A stretch of DNA of 64,000 nucleotides, from contig NZ_MU158698.1 in NCBI RefSeq assembly GCF_015210005.1, forward strand, positions 1,971,479 to 2,035,478, written 5' to 3'. This DNA comes from Sphingobacterium hungaricum. Lineage in GTDB: Bacteria; Bacteroidota; Bacteroidia; Sphingobacteriales; Sphingobacteriaceae. How positions within the stretch are numbered: the first letter of the stretch is position 1; every line of letters starts with the position of its first letter. The translations under genes and the position numbers were made by a program. The notes beneath the pieces are model-generated. The model saw only the letters and a program-made list of their open reading frames with translations. It made no database searches and was not told where the DNA came from. Positions 45,318 to 55,645 of this stretch are shown here, piece after piece.

Positions 45318-46017
45318 GTTCGATATCTTCCGCAGCGCGATGTCGAACTTAGAATAAATCGGGATTTGTAATCCCGAACAAATTGAGCGGATTACAAATC
45401 CGCTTTTATCAGAGATTCAGGATGCCCCTTTGGAACATCCTGAATAGCACAAACAAAAATGGCCAGTCTGCATTTACGCCTACCAGCCACTTTATAAGAC
45501 CCAGAAAGGTTTTTTACTTTTTACTTTGAAAACCTCTGTTCGATATCTTCCGCAGGGCGATGTCGAACTCATAAATAAACTGGGATTTGCAATCCCGAAC
45601 CCAGCACAAAGATTTTAAGAGTAGAACGGATTGCAAATCCGCTTTTATCAGAGATTCAGGATGCTCCTTCGGAACATCCTGAATAGCGCAAACAAAAATG
45701 GCCAGTCTGCATTTAAGCATACCAGCCACTTTATAAGACCCAGAACGGTTTTTTACTTTTGAATTTTTACTTTTTACTTTGAAAACCGCTGTTCGATATC
45801 TTCCGCAGGGCGATGTCGAACTCGTAAATAAATCGGGATTTGTAATCCCGAACACTTGAGCGGATTGCAAATCCGCTTTTATCAGAGATTCAGGATGCTC
45901 CTTCGGAACATCCTGAATAGCGCAAACAAAAATGGCCAGTTTGCATTTACGCCAACCAGCCACTTTATAAAACCCAGAAAGGTTTTTTTACTTTTTACTT
46001 TTTACTTTTTACTTTGA
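45318..46017. repeat. three tandem copies of a 220-253 bp, four-hairpin unit
   Basis: Copies start at 45318, 45538 and 45791, each with GTTCGATATCTTCCGCAG. Each holds four inverted repeats in order: GTTCGATATC...GATGTCGAAC; CGGGATTTGTAATCCCG; GCGGATTGCAAATCCGC; and TTCAGGATG...CATCCTGAA. Then follow a conserved tail (GCCAGTCTGCATTTACG, CCACTTTATAAGACCCAG) and T/A-rich TTTACTTTT runs. The copies differ by point changes and by small gains, for example about 20 extra bases in the second copy. The third copy runs into the 3' end of prpD. The open frames on the minus strand are repeat artefacts. Confidence 0.85.
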
Positions 46018-47466
46018 AACCTCCATCAAATCCACTACCTCATTAACATTCAAATCAATTAAAGCATCATAATCCAAAGTATTTTCTAGGATTTCTTTTT
46101 GCTGTTCTTCCGAAAAGATACGCGCAAGATTTGTTTTATATTTTGCGATTAATTTTGGAATACCCTCATCACGGCGGCGGCGATGGCCAATTGGATATTC
46201 TACAACAACTTCTTGCAATACCGTTCCGTCCGTTAACTCAACAGTCAATGCATTGGCAATCGAGCGCTTTTCTGGATCATGGTAATCTACCGTAAATTGT
46301 GGGTCTTCCACGCAGACAATCTTATCGCGCAACGCATCGATGCGCGGGTCTTGAGCGATGGAGTCTTCGTAATCTAAGGCAGTCAATCGACCGAAAATCA
46401 ACGGAACCGCTACCATGTATTGAATACAATGATCGCGATCGGCAGGATTATGCAGGGGGCCTTTTTTGTCGATGATGCGGATCGCCGCTTCATGCGTGCG
46501 AATGGTAATTTTGGCAATATCGTCAGAAGATTTTCCTACTTGCTGTAGCAATTCGTGCAAAGTCATTGCGGCTTCTACCGCAGTTTGCGAATGGAATTCA
46601 GCGGGGAATGATATTTTAAACAATACATTTTCCATCACATACGAACCATACGCTCGTTGGAATTCAAATTTCTTGCCTTTAAACGACACGTCGTAGAATC
46701 CCCAAACCGGTGCAGTTAAGACGGATGGATAACCCATTTCACCTTTTTGAGCGATTAGCGCAAGACGCACTGCTCTAGAAGTCGCATCACCCGCTGCCCA
46801 AGATTTGCGGCTGCCTGTATTTGGTGAATGGCGATAGGTTCGCAACGCTTGTCCGTCGACAAAAGCCAGCGAAACCGCATTGATCAATTCATCTCGGGTA
46901 AGTCCCAATAATTTCCCAACTACGGCTGTAGAAGCAACTTTTACAAGGATAACATGGTCGAGCCCAACTTTGTTAAAGGAATTCTCCAATGCTAAGACAC
47001 CTTGGATTTCATGTGCCAAAACCATTGCTTCCAGAACAGTTCTCATTTTTAAAGGCTGTTTGCCTTCGGCAATAAAGGTTCGGCTTAACCAATCTGCTGT
47101 GGCTAAGATGCCACCGAGATTATCTGAAGGATGTCCCCATTCTGCAGCCAACCAAGTGTCGTTAAAATCCAGCCAGCGAATCATTGCGCCAATGTTAAAC
47201 GCACCTTGAACCGGATCCAACTGGTAATTAGTTCCCGGAACTTTTGTTCCATTTGGAACAGTCGTTCCCGGCACGATCGGTCCCAGCAATTTAGTGCATG
47301 CAGGATAAGTTAAAGCCTCAAAACCACAACCTAGCGTGTCTAGGAAACAGTAGTGAGCAGTTTTCCATGCCAAGTCATTTTCAATTTTATAATTTAATGC
47401 ATAATCCACGATATCAGTCAATACCTGATCGGGCTGTGTTCTTTCGTTTGAAATTGTTGTACTCAT
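46009..47466 (-). CDS. prpD: 2-methylcitrate dehydratase (MmgE/PrpD family)
   Basis: A 485-residue MmgE/PrpD protein: [101 protein letters not shown] and [13 protein letters not shown]. It should dehydrate 2-methylcitrate in the propionate-degrading cycle. The last codons (EVSK and stop) lie in a TTTACTTTGAAA stretch like the tails of the neighbouring repeat copies, so the end of the gene may have been supplied by the repeat. It follows prpC after 162 bp of AT-rich repeats. Confidence 0.93.
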   Translation of the reverse strand: MSTTISNERTQPDQVLTDIVDYALNYKIENDLAWKTAHYCFLDTLGCGFEALTYPACTKLLGPIVPGTTVPNGTKVPGTNYQLDPVQGAFNIGAMIRWLDFNDTWLAAEWGHPSDNLGGILATADWLSRTFIAEGKQPLKMRTVLEAMVLAHEIQGVLALENSFNKVGLDHVILVKVASTAVVGKLLGLTRDELINAVSLAFVDGQALRTYRHSPNTGSRKSWAAGDATSRAVRLALIAQKGEMGYPSVLTAPVWGFYDVSFKGKKFEFQRAYGSYVMENVLFKISFPAEFHSQTAVEAAMTLHELLQQVGKSSDDIAKITIRTHEAAIRIIDKKGPLHNPADRDHCIQYMVAVPLIFGRLTALDYEDSIAQDPRIDALRDKIVCVEDPQFTVDYHDPEKRSIANALTVELTDGTVLQEVVVEYPIGHRRRRDEGIPKLIAKYKTNLARIFSEEQQKEILENTLDYDALIDLNVNEVVDLMEVSK

Positions 47467-47628
47467 TTAGTAAGTATATAGATATTAGTATATAGTATTT
47501 AGATGTTAGTATATAGATATTAGTATATAGTAGTTAGATAGTAGCAGTGTGAAGATTCCGTCATTTGATACAATTATTAGTCAATTGATAGGTCTATATA
47601 CTAAATACTATCTACTAAATACTACAAA
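47467..47628. repeat. AT-rich direct and inverted repeats between prpC and prpD
   Basis: Near 47473-47542 a unit of about 35 bases (AGTATATAGATATT plus AGTATATAGTATTTAGATG) is present twice. Near 47590-47625 the inverse (CTATATACTAAATACTATC, ACTAAATACTAC) occurs. An RNA of the prpBCD transcript could fold these into a long AU-rich stem between prpC and prpD. Confidence 0.6.
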
Positions 47629-48780
47629 CTACCTCATATCTACTTCAACAAAAGCCCTATTTTCTGGGCCGGTATAATTTGCGCTTGGGCGGATGATTTT
47701 GCCGTCTTGTCGTTGTTCGATAACGTGTGCACCCCAGCCTGTAACTCTGGATAGGACAAACAGCGGTGTGAACATGGATGTCGGAATGCCCATTAAATGG
47801 TAGGAGACTGCCGAAAACCAATCCAGATTTGGGAACATTTTCTTTTCTTCCCACATAATGGTTTCGATGCGTTCCGCAATGGAGAAGAGCGTCATATCAC
47901 CGGCTTCTTCGGAAAGATCTTTGGCAATTTGCTTGATTACCTGATTCCGAGGATCGGAAATGGTATACACGGGATGGCCAAAACCAATAATTACTTCTTT
48001 ATTCGCCAAACGTTTGCGGATATCGGCCTCCGCCTCATCAGCATTCGCGTAGCGGCTCTGAATTTCGAAAGCTACTTCATTCGCTCCGCCATGTTTCGGT
48101 CCGCGTAAGGCTCCGATTGCGCCTGTAATGCTCGAATAAATATCCGAACCTGTACCAGCAATCACGCGCGCAGTGAAGGTGGAAGCGTTAAATTCATGCT
48201 CTGCGTACAAGTTAAGGGAAATTTGCATCGCTCTAACCCAAGATGCAGCAGGTGCTTTGCCATGCAATAGATGCAGAAAATGCCCACCTAGGGTTTCTTC
48301 GTCAGTTTCCACAGCAATTACTTGTCCGTTGTTGCTGAAATGATGCCAGAACAACAATCCAGAGGTCATGCTGCTCATCAAGCGATCGATGATGTTACGT
48401 GCTTCAGCGACGGGATGGCTTTCCTTCTCAGGAAAAATTGTTCCGAAAACAGAAACATAGGTACGTAATACGTCCATTGGATGCGAAGCAATCGGCAACA
48501 ACGATAAGGTGTCCTGAAGAATATTAGGCAATCCCCGTTGGGCTTTTAGCTTTTCGACATAAGCCGTTAACTGCGCCTGCTTAGGAAGGCTGCCATAAAT
48601 TAATAGATAAGCCACTTCTTCGAAAGAAGCTTGATTGGCCAATTCTAAAATGTCGTATCCTCTATAATGAAGATCATTTCCGCTTTTTCCAACACTGCAT
48701 AATGCGGTATTTCCGGCAGGAACGCCCGACAGCGCGACACTTTTCTTGGGTTTGAACCCATTTTCTTGCTGTTCTGTCAT
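47629..48780 (-). CDS. prpC: 2-methylcitrate synthase
   Basis: A 383-residue citrate-synthase-fold enzyme. Seen: [30 protein letters not shown]-like start, [17 protein letters not shown] with the catalytic His, and [13 protein letters not shown] with the second active-site His; the late [28 protein letters not shown] and [18 protein letters not shown] complete the active site. Its place between prpB and prpD marks it as the 2-methylcitrate (propionyl-CoA) form rather than the TCA enzyme. It starts one base after the prpB stop. Confidence 0.93.
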   Translation of the reverse strand: MTEQQENGFKPKKSVALSGVPAGNTALCSVGKSGNDLHYRGYDILELANQASFEEVAYLLIYGSLPKQAQLTAYVEKLKAQRGLPNILQDTLSLLPIASHPMDVLRTYVSVFGTIFPEKESHPVAEARNIIDRLMSSMTSGLLFWHHFSNNGQVIAVETDEETLGGHFLHLLHGKAPAASWVRAMQISLNLYAEHEFNASTFTARVIAGTGSDIYSSITGAIGALRGPKHGGANEVAFEIQSRYANADEAEADIRKRLANKEVIIGFGHPVYTISDPRNQVIKQIAKDLSEEAGDMTLFSIAERIETIMWEEKKMFPNLDWFSAVSYHLMGIPTSMFTPLFVLSRVTGWGAHVIEQRQDGKIIRPSANYTGPENRAFVEVDMR

Positions 48781-48781
48781 C

Positions 48782-49660
48782 TTATTTTTTATTAAATAAT
48801 TGATCTAATTTATTTTCATACGCATAGTAATCGATGCTTTTGTATAACTCTTCGCGCGTCTGCATGCTCTGGATAACCTCGGATTGGGATCCGTCCATGC
48901 GGATATGCTGGTAGACATTCAATGCGGCTTTGTTCGCTGCGCGGAATGCCGACAGGGGATACAAGACCATGGAAACATCGACGCTTCTTAATTCTTCCGT
49001 TGTATACAATGGCGTCTGTCCGAATTCAGTGATGTTCGCCAGGATAGGCAATTGCGTAGCATCCGAAAATTTTTGATAATCTTCCAAGTTCCTGACCGCT
49101 TCGGCAAATATAAAATCCGCTCCAGCATCGCGGTAAGCTGTGGCTCTTTCCAAGGCTTTGTCCAAACCCTCGGAAGCCAAGGCATCCGTGCGAGCACCGA
49201 TTACAAACTGTTCGTCTGTACGCGCATCGACAGCTGCCTTAATGCGGTCGACCATTTCTTCCGTGGATACCAATTCTTTTCCCGGACGATGTCCACAGCG
49301 CTTGGCACCGACCTGATCTTCGATATGTATGGCGCCAGCTCCCGCTTTAATCACGGAACGGATCGTGCGCGCGACATTGAAGGCTGATGGGCCAAAACCG
49401 GTATCGATATCGACAAGAAGTGGAAGGGAACACACATTTGTGATGCGTTCGATGTCTATCAAAACATCTTCTAAGGTCGTAATTCCGAGATCTGGAATTC
49501 CTAATGATCCGGCAGCAACGCCGCCTCCAGAGAGATAAATGGCTTTGAATCCCGATTGTTCGGCCAACAGCGCATGGTTCGCATTGATGGTGCCAACGAT
49601 TTGTAATGGTTTTTCGGATTGAATAGCTTCTCGAAACCGAAGACCTGCAGATGATGTCAT
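48782..49660 (-). CDS. prpB: methylisocitrate lyase
   Basis: A 292-residue isocitrate-lyase/PEP-mutase-family enzyme. Seen: [30 protein letters not shown] with the Mg-binding Asp, [21 protein letters not shown] with the catalytic Cys of KRCGH (residues 120-124), and FVIGARTDA. It splits methylisocitrate into pyruvate and succinate. First gene of the prpBCD operon, with a palindrome upstream at 49682. Confidence 0.95.
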   Translation of the reverse strand: MTSSAGLRFREAIQSEKPLQIVGTINANHALLAEQSGFKAIYLSGGGVAAGSLGIPDLGITTLEDVLIDIERITNVCSLPLLVDIDTGFGPSAFNVARTIRSVIKAGAGAIHIEDQVGAKRCGHRPGKELVSTEEMVDRIKAAVDARTDEQFVIGARTDALASEGLDKALERATAYRDAGADFIFAEAVRNLEDYQKFSDATQLPILANITEFGQTPLYTTEELRSVDVSMVLYPLSAFRAANKAALNVYQHIRMDGSQSEVIQSMQTREELYKSIDYYAYENKLDQLFNKK

Positions 49661-49681
49661 ACTTAATTTTTTAGCTCTGTT

Positions 49682-49699
49682 TGGAAATTATTTTCCAAT
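49682..49699. promoter_or_regulatory. candidate operator upstream of prpB
   Basis: TTGGAAA-TTAT-TTTCCAA is a perfect 7-bp inverted repeat with a 4-base spacer, 21 bases before the prpB start. Its place and symmetry fit a dimeric regulator site. No regulator gene is adjacent, and I know of no matching consensus. Confidence 0.5.
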
Positions 49700-49855
49700 G
49701 TTTATAATCCTATCAGTGGATATGGCTTGGAAGTGTGTTGCCGATATCCAGTTTTCTAAATTAGTAAAAAATATTATGTCAGCATAAAAAACGATCTACA
49801 TTTTTTATGAATGTCAATGAATCCTGTACAGAAAGATTTTGGAAGTTCTTCTCAG

Positions 49856-50674
49856 CTATTTCTTTGGAAGATAGGGATAGTAGCGGATGTAATCGACTAG
49901 CAATTCCGCTGGCAGGCTACCTTCATCGATGCCTTTGGACCCGCCCCAATTGCCACCGATGGCGAGGTTAATGATAAAATAAAATTCTTGATCAAATGGC
50001 CATTCTTCTGAGCCTGTATGTGGATTTTGATAGGTGAAGAATAATTCATCATCGATGTAACCATTGATGTATTCAGGCGTCCAATCCACGCGATAGGTAT
50101 GGAAAGCGCTTGTTGCGGTAGGGATTAATTTGCTTGCTGTTTTATGATTTCCTTTCATGCCATTAAATGCTTGCATATGCATGGTCGTATGCATGACATT
50201 TGGGTCAAATCCGACATGTTCCATGATGTCGATTTCGCCAGATTTTGGCCAGCCACCATACACGGATTTGCTGGGCATCATCCAGACTGCAGGCCAAGTG
50301 CCGCGCTGCGTAGGAACTTTCGCACGTACTTCCATACGTCCATACAGAAAATCACCTTTGCCTTTTGAATGGATTTTGGTAGAATGAAAGGCCGCTTTGC
50401 CTTGCTGTTCTTTTGTTGCGGTTATTTTTAGGAAGCCATTCTCGATCGAAACGTTCTTTTGATCCTGCACATAATATTGCTTTTCGTTGTTTCCCCAGCC
50501 ATTTTCACCCATGCCGATATCAAATTGCCATTTGCTGCTATCTGGCATGCCGTCAGAATTAAATTCATCTGACCAAGCTGGCTTGTTGGAAAAGGGTTCT
50601 CCAGAAAGCTGCTTCGCGGAGCGACAGCTCAATAAAAACAAAACGCTTAGTAATAAGTAGGCAGTAGATTTCAT
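49856..50674 (-). CDS. glycoside hydrolase family 16 (beta-glucanase-like) lipoprotein
   Basis: A 272-residue protein with lipobox LLSC (Cys17). The catalytic signature is GEIDIMEHV with Glu147, Asp149 and Glu152 in the ExDxxE motif of GH16. NGWGNNEKQYY, YGRMEVRAKVPTQRGTWPAVWMMP and FHTYRVDWTPEYINGYIDDELFFTY are further GH16 blocks. It should cleave a beta-1,3 or mixed-linked glucan outside the cytoplasm. It is a single gene, with no susCD-like pair nearby. Confidence 0.94.
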   Translation of the reverse strand: MKSTAYLLLSVLFLLSCRSAKQLSGEPFSNKPAWSDEFNSDGMPDSSKWQFDIGMGENGWGNNEKQYYVQDQKNVSIENGFLKITATKEQQGKAAFHSTKIHSKGKGDFLYGRMEVRAKVPTQRGTWPAVWMMPSKSVYGGWPKSGEIDIMEHVGFDPNVMHTTMHMQAFNGMKGNHKTASKLIPTATSAFHTYRVDWTPEYINGYIDDELFFTYQNPHTGSEEWPFDQEFYFIINLAIGGNWGGSKGIDEGSLPAELLVDYIRYYPYLPKK

Positions 50675-50948
50675 AACGAAAAGTTTTAGTGCTGTATCGG
50701 CTTATTGTTAAGCTAGTAAGTTACAAAAAAAAATGGGGAAGGAAGCAAACTCCAACTTCATCTATAATTGCTGTGCTGATGAAGGAAACAGACTAAGCGA
50801 AATGGGGAAATTAGTTAGCCGTTGTCATAGTTAGGCTTAGGCCGAAGTCAATCGTAGTATTCATTAACAAAAGCTTAATTCGGATTTCCCGTTGGATTCA
50901 TTTATTTTTGGTTGTCGGGACATTTAACATACATCACCTAAACAGCGC
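50675..50948. other. intergenic region between divergent hydrolases
   Basis: No gene is seen. TATTTTTG at 50903-50910 fits TAnnTTTG and lies 38 bases before the phosphodiesterase ATG, making it a candidate promoter element. Confidence 0.4.
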
Positions 50949-51830
50949 ATGAAAAAGCAATTTTCTCTAATCGGTCTATTTTATTTCTTCTTCCAACTCG
51001 CTTGTTTTGGACAGCATCAATCCTTGCCAACTTATCTGAATTTTCAAACGGTAGAAGAGATGTATGCCTATTTTACATTCGCCCCTGGCAAAAAAATAGT
51101 ATCTGGGCATCGGGGAACAACAGAAAATGGTTTGCCGGAAAATTCAATCCCAGGTTTTGAAGCTGTCTTAGCGGAAACGCCAGCGATATTCGAAATTGAC
51201 CCACGGCTCACCAAAGACGGCGTGGCTGTGCTCATACATGATGCGACATTGGATCGCACCACTACGGGAACCGGGAAAGTGGCCGATTATACATGGGAAG
51301 AATTAAAGAAACTTTATTTGAAAGATGCGCAAGGAAATGTGACTAGTTATCGCATCAATACGCTGGACGAAGTGATTGCATGGGCAAAAGGCAAAACCAT
51401 TCTAAACTTGGATAAGAAAGATTTGCCGATGGAGATGACGGCCGAAATTATTCGAAAGCACAATGCCTATACTTGGGTTTGGGCGACGGTGCATACGACA
51501 GAGCAAGCTAAATTTTATCTGTCTAAAAATCCAAAGCACTATTTATCGATACATATCAAAGATCAAGTAGCTTTAGAAAAGTTTAAGGAGGCTGGATTGC
51601 CTTATGACCGAATGATAGCATACATAGGTCCCGAAATCAAAGCAGCGAACAAAGAAATGTATGCCTTTTTAAACGAAAAAGGAGTGATGTGCATGATCTC
51701 ATCTGCGCCAACTTATGATAAGCTGTCGACGAAGGAAGAGCGCGCTGAAAAGTACCGGGCTGTATTTTCGGATGGCGCATCCATCTTGGAATCTGATTTT
51801 CCGATTGAAGTCGCGAAATCCATTCGCTAG
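50949..51830 (+). CDS. glycerophosphodiester phosphodiesterase
   Basis: A 293-residue GDPD-family enzyme with a signal peptide (LIGLFYFFFQLACFGQ; the Cys could also be a lipobox). Catalytic features: SGHRGTTENGLPENS with His54 and Arg55, FEIDPRLTKDG with Glu82 and Asp84, and IHDATLDRTTTGTG with His97. It hydrolyses glycerophosphodiesters to glycerol-3-phosphate and alcohol in the periplasm. Confidence 0.93.
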   Translation: MKKQFSLIGLFYFFFQLACFGQHQSLPTYLNFQTVEEMYAYFTFAPGKKIVSGHRGTTENGLPENSIPGFEAVLAETPAIFEIDPRLTKDGVAVLIHDATLDRTTTGTGKVADYTWEELKKLYLKDAQGNVTSYRINTLDEVIAWAKGKTILNLDKKDLPMEMTAEIIRKHNAYTWVWATVHTTEQAKFYLSKNPKHYLSIHIKDQVALEKFKEAGLPYDRMIAYIGPEIKAANKEMYAFLNEKGVMCMISSAPTYDKLSTKEERAEKYRAVFSDGASILESDFPIEVAKSIR

Positions 51831-51964
51831 GCGAATAGAAATTAGCGTTCGTGAACTCATCGATTAGATATTTTAATAATAAGTTAAATAAATCATAGTT
51901 TTCTCTTATCGGTATTCTTTTAATCAGTTTATATAATTATTTTTGATTGATTATTATTAACCAA

Positions 51965-54601
51965 ATGAAGAGTAAACATTCTGTTGCCCTAATTTTTTTC
52001 TTTGTCTACCTGCTTATTGCGCCAATATGCATTGCGCAACCTAAGATCTATACATCCGCGAAACCTGATTGGTTAAGGGAAATCACCAAAAGCCCTGTCG
52101 TACCTGATTTTGATGAAATCAGTCTGGGTTATTATTTCGAAAAATTTGATTATCAGATCAATCTGAAAGAACAAACTCGTTATGTTCAGAATATCAAAGT
52201 CCTGATTGACAACAGCGGCGCTGAAAATGCCGGGCAGATCAACATTGATTTTGATCCACAATACCAAAAGCTCTATATCCACGAAGTCAAGATTATTCGG
52301 GGCAATGAGACCATCGACCAATTGAATTTGGCAAACTTCAAAGTCATTGCTTCAGAAACAGAACGATCGCGCTTTCTCTACAATGGAACCTATTCGGCCT
52401 ATCTTATTCTGGATGATTTGCGAAAAGATGATAAAATAATCTTGTCCTATTCGTTGAAAGGCTTTAATCCTGTTTTTGCGGGCAAATTTTTTGATTCGTT
52501 TTATTTGCAATACTACGAGCCAGTCGGGCTGATGCATGTGAGCTATGTCGTTCCTCAATCGCAGACCCTTAATATCCGCTCGCATGCTGGCGCTGCAGAT
52601 CCAATAAAACAAGTGAAAAATGGCTATTCCTACTACTCTTGGGAAGAAACGAACCTGCCGGGATATGATTACGAAGAATATGAGCCTGCTTGGTACGAGA
52701 CGCATCAATGGATCGAATGTTCGGAATACAAGGATTGGAAAGAAGTTGGCCTGTGGGCCAAATCGGTGAATGAAATTCCTTCGATCGAAGCAAATTCGCC
52801 CCTGCGGAAATATGCTGACGAGATCTGGAGCGAATCCAATAAAAACGTAACGCGCTATGCTAAGTTAGCAACGGATTTTGTGCAGAATGATATTCGATAC
52901 ATGGGCGTGGAGCTGGGAGAATATTCCCATCGGGCGAATAATCCAAATAAAGTGTTTAATCAGCGTTATGGCGACTGCAAGGATAAATCGGTATTGCTCG
53001 TTACCTTATTAAGAGATAAAGACATCGACGCTTCCTTAGTCTTAGCGCACACTACAAAAGGCCACGATCTCGACAATCGATTGCCATCGGCAGGTGCATT
53101 CAATCACATGGTCGTACAGCTTACGATCAATGGGCACAGACAATTCATCGATCCGACCATTAGCAATCAATCCGGAGAGTTTAAATCGCGCTTTTTCCCT
53201 TACTATGAAAAAATGCTGGTGCTGAACAGTCCAGATGTTTTGGTCGATGCACCGCTAAATTCGGATGGGTTTGCGAACATTGTGGAAACATTTGCTTTGC
53301 AAAAAGACGGTTCGGCAACCTTGGAAGTCTACACGCTTTATACTGGTTTTAGGGCGGATAATCTGCGTTCTTACTTCGCGAGCAATGCCAAAAAGCAGAT
53401 TCAAAAAGATTACTTAGACTATTATAGCGAAAGCTATAAATCCATTGTCGAGGAAAAACCTTTGCGATTTGTCGACAATCGAGGAGACAATAGCATCGAA
53501 GTCTATGAATACTATACCATTGAGGATTTTGTCAACGTCGAAGATGGTACGAATAAAAAATACCTTGCTTTTTACGCGAGTTCGATTTCAGAAAAGTTTC
53601 CCGAAATAAAACCCGATCGGAAAGCGCCTATTGCCATGGGATATCCAAGCAAGATGAGCTATTCGGTTATTCTGGCAAATCCTGATCGAATATCCATCGA
53701 CCTGGATCCTGAGTTTCATAATTTCCATAGCGATGCCTATTCTTTCGTCAAGAATATTAATTTCGATTTAGATACCATGCGTATTCATTACGATATTGAA
53801 ATTCGAGAGCCTTTTGTCAAGCAAGACGATTTGAAAGAATATTATTCGAACTTTAAAGACCGAGATAAATTCTTGTACACGTCCTTTTACCTGAATGAAA
53901 ATGGTTCGATTGGAGGCAATCAATTTGCTACTGGATCTGCAAATGCTTGGGCTGTTTTGTATGCTATTGCAGTAGTCATCGGAATGGTCTTTTTCTATAT
54001 CCGCTACAACAAAACAAAGCCTTCATCCATTATCCCCTTGACAGATGGACCTGCTTACGCAAGTTTAAGGGGATGGTTGATTGTTTTGGCAATTGCTATC
54101 GCTATTTCTATTATTCGGTTAGTCGTTGAGCTATTTACGACAGGTTTCTTTTCAAATAGCTTATGGGATGCTTATCTGTATCTGGAGAATGTTTCAAAAG
54201 CTTCGTATTGGGCGGTGTTAATCTTTGAACTTACAGGCAATGTCATCCTTATCGCGAGCTTTGTCTATTGCATGTACTTGCTATTGAACAGAAGAGATCT
54301 GTTTCCAGCGACTTTTCTTTATCTAACGATTCTTCTTTTTCTATTTCTTGTGCTAGATATTGCTTTCGTGAGGATATTTTTGCCGATTTTACCTTTCGAC
54401 CCCACTGCCATTGGCGGATTCGCCTTTCCAATCATCTGGGGGTTATATGTTTATAACTCGGAAAGAGTAAAAGATACTTTTGTCGTACCGTATTATCCTG
54501 TGGAAGAAAATAAGGGACTTGAAGCGAATGCGGCTGAAGAATCTCCTAACTATTCCGATAGCGACCAAGCGGGCGAATCTAGTGGAATAGAAAAGGAGTA
54601 G
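51965..54601 (+). CDS. DUF3857/transglutaminase-like membrane protein with DUF2569-like end
   Basis: About 878 residues from ATG 51965 (a TTG 18 bases earlier is also in frame). Signal peptide (IFFFVYLLIAPICIAQP), then a DUF3857 domain (about 50-250; ENAGQINIDFDPQYQKLYIHEVKIIRGN), then a transglutaminase-like core (about 290-370; ATDFVQNDIRYMGVELGEYSHRANNPNKVFNQRYGDCKDKSVLL, with the Cys of GDCKDKS, and GAFNHMVV and FIDPT). The last 220 residues carry membrane helices that resemble DUF2569 (ASLRGWLIVLAIAIAISIIRLV). Exported and inner-membrane anchored. Role unknown. Confidence 0.88.
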   Translation: MKSKHSVALIFFFVYLLIAPICIAQPKIYTSAKPDWLREITKSPVVPDFDEISLGYYFEKFDYQINLKEQTRYVQNIKVLIDNSGAENAGQINIDFDPQYQKLYIHEVKIIRGNETIDQLNLANFKVIASETERSRFLYNGTYSAYLILDDLRKDDKIILSYSLKGFNPVFAGKFFDSFYLQYYEPVGLMHVSYVVPQSQTLNIRSHAGAADPIKQVKNGYSYYSWEETNLPGYDYEEYEPAWYETHQWIECSEYKDWKEVGLWAKSVNEIPSIEANSPLRKYADEIWSESNKNVTRYAKLATDFVQNDIRYMGVELGEYSHRANNPNKVFNQRYGDCKDKSVLLVTLLRDKDIDASLVLAHTTKGHDLDNRLPSAGAFNHMVVQLTINGHRQFIDPTISNQSGEFKSRFFPYYEKMLVLNSPDVLVDAPLNSDGFANIVETFALQKDGSATLEVYTLYTGFRADNLRSYFASNAKKQIQKDYLDYYSESYKSIVEEKPLRFVDNRGDNSIEVYEYYTIEDFVNVEDGTNKKYLAFYASSISEKFPEIKPDRKAPIAMGYPSKMSYSVILANPDRISIDLDPEFHNFHSDAYSFVKNINFDLDTMRIHYDIEIREPFVKQDDLKEYYSNFKDRDKFLYTSFYLNENGSIGGNQFATGSANAWAVLYAIAVVIGMVFFYIRYNKTKPSSIIPLTDGPAYASLRGWLIVLAIAIAISIIRLVVELFTTGFFSNSLWDAYLYLENVSKASYWAVLIFELTGNVILIASFVYCMYLLLNRRDLFPATFLYLTILLFLFLVLDIAFVRIFLPILPFDPTAIGGFAFPIIWGLYVYNSERVKDTFVVPYYPVEENKGLEANAAEESPNYSDSDQAGESSGIEKE

Positions 54602-54664
54602 CTGTATGTGGAACTAAGAAAACTAAAGGATAATTTTTAAGGGAACGTCGATGAATTCCTTTAA

Positions 54665-55600
54665 TTACAATTTGCTTTCTTTTTTTACTTTGCGTTTGAC
54701 AGTAGTTGGTTTAAGCAATTGTTTCGCTTCGTATTGACGTTCTAGGTACATGATGATTTCGCTGGCGATATCCTTTCCTGTAGCGACTTCAATGCCTGCT
54801 AAACCCGGAGATGAGTTCACTTCCAAAATCAATGGTCCGCGTGCCGATGGCAATAAATCTACACCCGCTACCGTTAATCCCATTGCTTTCGCGGCAGAGA
54901 TAGCGGTCTCACGTTGCTGACGTGTTAATCGGACAATTTCAGCTGTTCCTCCGCGATGTAAGTTCGAACGGAATTCGCCTTCTTTCGCTGTACGTTTCAT
55001 TGCACCAACGACTTTACCATCCACAACAAATGCACGGATATCTGTTCCTTTGGCTTCCTTGATGTATTCTTGAATTAGGATATTATTTCCTAAACCATAA
55101 AAAGCTTCGATTACGGATGATGCGGCTTTTTTTGTCTCCGCCAACACGACACCTATACCTTGCGTGCCTTCTAGTAATTTAATAACTAGGGGAGCGCCGC
55201 CAACCATGCGGATCAAATCATCCACATCCGATGCAGAACGTGCGAAACCAGTAATCGGCAAGCCTAAGCCCGCTCCAGAAAGAATTTGCATGCAGCGCAG
55301 TTTGTCGCGCGAGCGTGTGATGGCCGGACTTGGATTTGCTGAAATCACATCCATTACTTCGAACTGGCGAACGATTGCCGATCCATAAAACGTCACCGAA
55401 GAACCGATACGAGGAATGATGGCATCAATGTCTGCAATATCTTGCCCTTTGTAATGAATGCTGGGTTTGCCTTGCTGGATACCCACATAGCATTTCCCAT
55501 GATCGATAACTACACATTCATGACCACGCTTTATTGCTGATTCGACCAATCTTTTGGTCGAATAAAGATTTTTATTTGTTGAAAGTACTGCGATTTTCAA
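54665..55600 (-). CDS. rimK: ribosomal protein S6 glutamate ligase RimK
   Basis: A 311-residue ATP-grasp ligase. Seen: [59 protein letters not shown] with the ATP-binding loop, [19 protein letters not shown]-like region, and [17 protein letters not shown] with the metal-binding ENS. RimK adds glutamates to the end of ribosomal protein S6. It lies 45 bp after a RimB-like gene on the same strand. Confidence 0.93.
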   Translation of the reverse strand: MKIAVLSTNKNLYSTKRLVESAIKRGHECVVIDHGKCYVGIQQGKPSIHYKGQDIADIDAIIPRIGSSVTFYGSAIVRQFEVMDVISANPSPAITRSRDKLRCMQILSGAGLGLPITGFARSASDVDDLIRMVGGAPLVIKLLEGTQGIGVVLAETKKAASSVIEAFYGLGNNILIQEYIKEAKGTDIRAFVVDGKVVGAMKRTAKEGEFRSNLHRGGTAEIVRLTRQQRETAISAAKAMGLTVAGVDLLPSARGPLILEVNSSPGLAGIEVATGKDIASEIIMYLERQYEAKQLLKPTTVKRKVKKESKL

Positions 55601-55645
55601 AACGAAACTTTTTTAATGTGTAAACAATGGGAATACAGAATAGTT

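Noticed and set aside
45514-45963. 149-codon minus-strand ORF across the hairpin repeats
   Set aside because: It translates the same repeat unit twice (VPKEHPESLIKADLQS), has no promoter or family, and is explained by the repeat.
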